Under the pieces are notes generated by a model. The model was not told where the DNA came from, did no database searches, and saw only the letters and a list, made by a program, of their open reading frames with translations. DNA of 33,996 bases from Oscillospiraceae bacterium (lineage in GTDB: Bacteria; Bacillota_A; Clostridia; Oscillospirales; Oscillospiraceae), in NCBI GenBank assembly GCA_017627975.1, contig JAGAFT010000252.1, positions 1 through 33,996 on the forward strand, given 5' to 3'. Positions 31,646 through 33,996 of the stretch are shown here, in pieces (the stretch's first letter is position 1; every line of letters begins with the position of its first letter). The position numbers and the translations under genes were made by a program.

Positions 31646-33847
31646 ATGAGAATCATCAAACGAAACGGCTCCGAAGCGGAGTTTGAAAGAGATAAAATCG
31701 CAAACGCCATCCGAAAGGCGAATTTTGCCTCCGACCCGTCCGAGCGGGTTCCGGAAGAAGCCATCCAGGCCATGACCGATGCGGTCACGGCATCCTGTGC
31801 TGCCCTGGGACGGGCGCCGGGGGTGGAAGAGGTTCAGGACATGGTGGAGCGCCAGCTCATGTCCCATGGCGCATATGAAGTGGCAAAGCGCTATATCACC
31901 TATCGCTATACCCGCGCCCTGGTCCGTCAGTCCAACACCACGGACAAGAAAATCCTCAGCCTGATCGAGTGTACGAATGAAGAGGCAAAACAGGAGAACG
32001 CCAACAAGAATCCGGTGATCAACTCCACCCAGCGCGACTATATGGCGGGCGAAGTGTCCAAGGACATCAGCGAGCGGCTTTTGCTCCCTTCGGATATTGT
32101 CGAGGCGCATAACGAGGGAATTATTCACTTCCATGACATGGATTACTATGCCCAGCATATGCACAACTGCGACCTGGTGAATCTTGAGGATATGCTGCAG
32201 AACGGTACCGTAATCACCGGAACCCTGATTGAAAAGCCCCACAGCTTCTCCACCGCCTGCAACATCGCAACCCAGATCATCGCCCAGGTGGCGTCCAATC
32301 AGTATGGAGGACAGTCCATCTCGCTTGCACATCTGGCGCCTTTTGTGGAAGTCAGCCGGAAGAAGCTTCGCCATGAGCTGGACGAGGAATGCAGGCTCTC
32401 CGGTGTTGAGATGAGCGAAGAAATGAAGGCGAAGCTCACCGAGAGGATGCTCCGCTCGGAGATCAAGCGCGGCGTCCAGACCATTCAGTACCAGGTCGTC
32501 ACGCTCCTGACCACAAACGGCCAGGCTCCCTTCGTCACCGTCTACATGTACCTCAATGAGGCAAAGAACGAACAGGAAAAGGCAGACCTCGCCATGATCA
32601 TTGAAGAGGTTCTGCTGCAGCGCTACGAGGGCGTGAAGAACGAGAAGGGCGTCTGGGTGACTCCGGCCTTCCCGAAGCTGATTTATGTCCTGGAGGAGGA
32701 CAATATCACGGAAGGCAGCCGCTATTATGAGCTGACCAGGCTGGCTGCCAAGTGCACGGCCAAACGCATGGTTCCGGACTACATTTCCGAAAAGATCATG
32801 AAACAGCTCAAGAAGGGCGACGTCTACACCTGCATGGGCTGCCGCAGCTTCCTGACCCCGGACCGCTTCACCGATGCCCATATCGGAAACGTCGCCAACG
32901 CGGGGAACTATGTCGAAGGACAGCACAAGTATTATGGCCGCTTCAATCAGGGGGTCGTGACGGTGAACCTGGTGGACATCGGGCTTTCCGCCAATGGAGA
33001 TCTCGAACGCTTCTGGGAAATTTTCGACGAGAGAATGGAGCTGTGTCACCGTGCGCTGCGCTGCCGGCATGAACGCCTGCTGGGCACGGTCTCCGATGTC
33101 GCACCGATCCTGTGGCAGTACGGCGCTCTCGCACGGCTGGACAAGGGGGAAACCATCGACCGGCTGCTCTATAACGGCTACAGCACCATCAGCCTCGGCT
33201 ATGCCGGGCTCTGGGAATGCGTTCTCGCGCTGAACGGAAAGAAGCTGACCGAGCCGGAAGGCGAAGCGCTGGGCCTCGAGATCATGAACAAGCTCAACGA
33301 GTATACCGCCAAGTGGAAGGCTGCCGAGAACATCGACTACTCCATCTACGGCACCCCGCTGGAGAGCACCACTTACAAGTTTGCCAAGTGCCTGCAGAAA
33401 CGCTTCGGCGTGATCAAGGACATCACGGACAAGGGCTATATCACCAACAGCTACCACATCCATGTGACCGAGCCCATCGACGCCTTCGAAAAGCTCCGCA
33501 TCGAGGCAAAGTTCCAGGCCCTGTCTCCCGGCGGCGCCATCAGCTATGTCGAAGTGCCGAACATGCAGGACAATCTGGAAGCGGTTCTTGCCGTCATGCG
33601 TTTTATCTATGACAACATCATGTATGCCGAACTCAACACCAAGAGCGACTACTGCCAGGTTTGCGGCTATGACGGCGAGATTTCCATTGAAGAGGACGAC
33701 GGCAAGCTGGTCTGGGTCTGCCCGAACTGCGGCAACCGGGATCAGAACAAGATGAACGTGGCCCGCCGCACCTGCGGATACATCGGCACCCAGTTCTGGA
33801 ATCAGGGCCGTACCCAGGAGATCAGGGAGCGCGTCCTGCACCTGTAA
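31646..33847 (+). CDS. nrdD: Anaerobic (class III) ribonucleoside-triphosphate reductase
   Basis: Makes dNTPs from NTPs under anaerobic conditions with a glycyl radical. From ATG 31646 (GGAG ten bases upstream) the protein is 733 residues. An N-terminal ATP-cone (MRIIKRNGSEAEFERDKI) provides allosteric control. The catalytic domain has TACNIATQ and the thiyl-cysteine region YTCMGCRSFL. A zinc site is formed by CQVC and CPNC near the end, and the glycyl radical motif RRTCGYIG places the radical at about Gly711. All key residues are present. The radical-SAM activase NrdG is not in the window and may lie beyond the right edge. Together with dgt this gene implies that dNTP supply is managed without oxygen. 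Confidence 0.97.
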   Translation: MRIIKRNGSEAEFERDKIANAIRKANFASDPSERVPEEAIQAMTDAVTASCAALGRAPGVEEVQDMVERQLMSHGAYEVAKRYITYRYTRALVRQSNTTDKKILSLIECTNEEAKQENANKNPVINSTQRDYMAGEVSKDISERLLLPSDIVEAHNEGIIHFHDMDYYAQHMHNCDLVNLEDMLQNGTVITGTLIEKPHSFSTACNIATQIIAQVASNQYGGQSISLAHLAPFVEVSRKKLRHELDEECRLSGVEMSEEMKAKLTERMLRSEIKRGVQTIQYQVVTLLTTNGQAPFVTVYMYLNEAKNEQEKADLAMIIEEVLLQRYEGVKNEKGVWVTPAFPKLIYVLEEDNITEGSRYYELTRLAAKCTAKRMVPDYISEKIMKQLKKGDVYTCMGCRSFLTPDRFTDAHIGNVANAGNYVEGQHKYYGRFNQGVVTVNLVDIGLSANGDLERFWEIFDERMELCHRALRCRHERLLGTVSDVAPILWQYGALARLDKGETIDRLLYNGYSTISLGYAGLWECVLALNGKKLTEPEGEALGLEIMNKLNEYTAKWKAAENIDYSIYGTPLESTTYKFAKCLQKRFGVIKDITDKGYITNSYHIHVTEPIDAFEKLRIEAKFQALSPGGAISYVEVPNMQDNLEAVLAVMRFIYDNIMYAELNTKSDYCQVCGYDGEISIEEDDGKLVWVCPNCGNRDQNKMNVARRTCGYIGTQFWNQGRTQEIRERVLHL

Positions 33848-33884
33848 AACGGAAAAGCGCTGCACAGAGAAAAATAAGATAGAT

Positions 33885-33929
33885 CGACCCGGCGGGGAAC
33901 CTGTTACCATGAGCAGGCGACCCGGCGGG
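33885..33929 (+). repeat. 12-base direct repeat forming two similar small hairpins
   Basis: CGACCCGGCGGG occurs at 33885-33896 and again at 33918-33929. Each copy can fold as CCC-GGC-GGG with the same GGC loop. Between them CCTG and CAGG can pair. The second copy is part of the nrdD terminator. Confidence 0.6.
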
Positions 33930-33945
33930 TCGCTTTTCATTTTAT
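33917..33945 (+). terminator. Rho-independent terminator downstream of nrdD
   Basis: GCGACCC (33917-33923) and GGGTCGC (33927-33933) form a perfect stem with a GGC loop, followed by TTTTCATTTTAT. It lies 70 bases after the nrdD stop. The remaining 50 bases of the window show no gene start. Confidence 0.88.
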
Positions 33946-33996
33946 AGGATGGAAAACCGTCACGCGGCATTTTTGAGCTTTCGCTGTTTACAGAAC

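Noticed and set aside
33885..33945. Known riboswitch (such as a mini-ykkC type twin hairpin)
   Set aside because: The twin hairpins share a GGC loop, not the ACGR loops expected of that class, and they follow a gene and do not precede one in view.
31592..33970. Open frame of about 790 codons antisense to nrdD
   Set aside because: It is a shadow of nrdD in a GC-rich codon bias. The plus-strand protein has all family motifs, and this frame has none and runs through the nrdD promoter and terminator.
1..33996. Mobile elements, CRISPR arrays, toxin-antitoxin pairs and tRNA genes
   Set aside because: I looked for transposase or integrase motifs, regularly spaced repeats, small paired genes and cloverleaf ends on both strands and found none.

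Overview
The window looks like a piece of chromosome from an anaerobic, fairly GC-rich Firmicute of the class Clostridia. The evidence is the dgt-dnaG-rpoD order, a DnaD plus DnaC/DnaI-type loader pair, an oxygen-sensitive class III ribonucleotide reductase (nrdD), a ThiI without rhodanese domain, strong AGGAGG ribosome binding sites and TTGACA/TATAAT-type promoters. Nearly all of it is coding. No intergenic gap exceeds 300 bases. I see no tRNA, rRNA, insertion sequence, phage gene, CRISPR array or integration site.

Layout. Bases 1-247 hold the end of a surface-sugar gene (FnlB/WbjC-like reductase), closed by a bidirectional terminator. Bases 360-6399 are a minus-strand operon, hflX-yigZ-dgt-dnaG-rpoD, with a near-consensus promoter at 6464-6492. 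A lone minus-strand E2-type acyltransferase follows (6556-7434), then dnaD-dnaC (9471-7506, minus). The dnaD promoter overlaps, back to back, the promoter of a long plus-strand run (9610-19876): U32 peptidase/RNA hydroxylase family, maf, mreC, mreD, mrdA (PBP2), two tandem GtrII-type membrane glycosyltransferases and a ChbG/HpnK-type deacetylase. mgsA-like, hisS, aspS and comM follow (20012-25241). A minus-strand HD-GYP phosphodiesterase (25376-27514) diverges from a guanylate-kinase-like gene, which is followed by a GT-C glycosyltransferase and thiI. nrdD closes the window with its own regulatory leader and terminator.

How it fits together. The window combines information processing (primase, sigma factor, helicase loading, two tRNA synthetases, tRNA thiolation), nucleotide supply and sanitation (dgt, maf, nrdD), and envelope growth (mreCD, PBP2) joined to probable glycan decoration (two GtrII proteins, a deacetylase, a separate GT-C enzyme). 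The regulatory logic can partly be read: promoters stand upstream of hflX, the acyltransferase, dnaD, U32, mgsA, HD-GYP, the kinase-like gene and nrdD. The nrdD promoter carries a NrdR-like box in its spacer.

Most genes are ordinary housekeeping genes. The less ordinary items are three enzyme-family members that lack expected catalytic residues (guanylate-kinase-like, methylglyoxal-synthase-like, E2-acyltransferase-like), the glycosyltransferase/deacetylase cassette attached to the elongasome operon, an hflX gene whose homology extends upstream of any ATG/GTG/TTG start, and several structured leaders. I do not see a clear-cut, wholly new multi-gene system.
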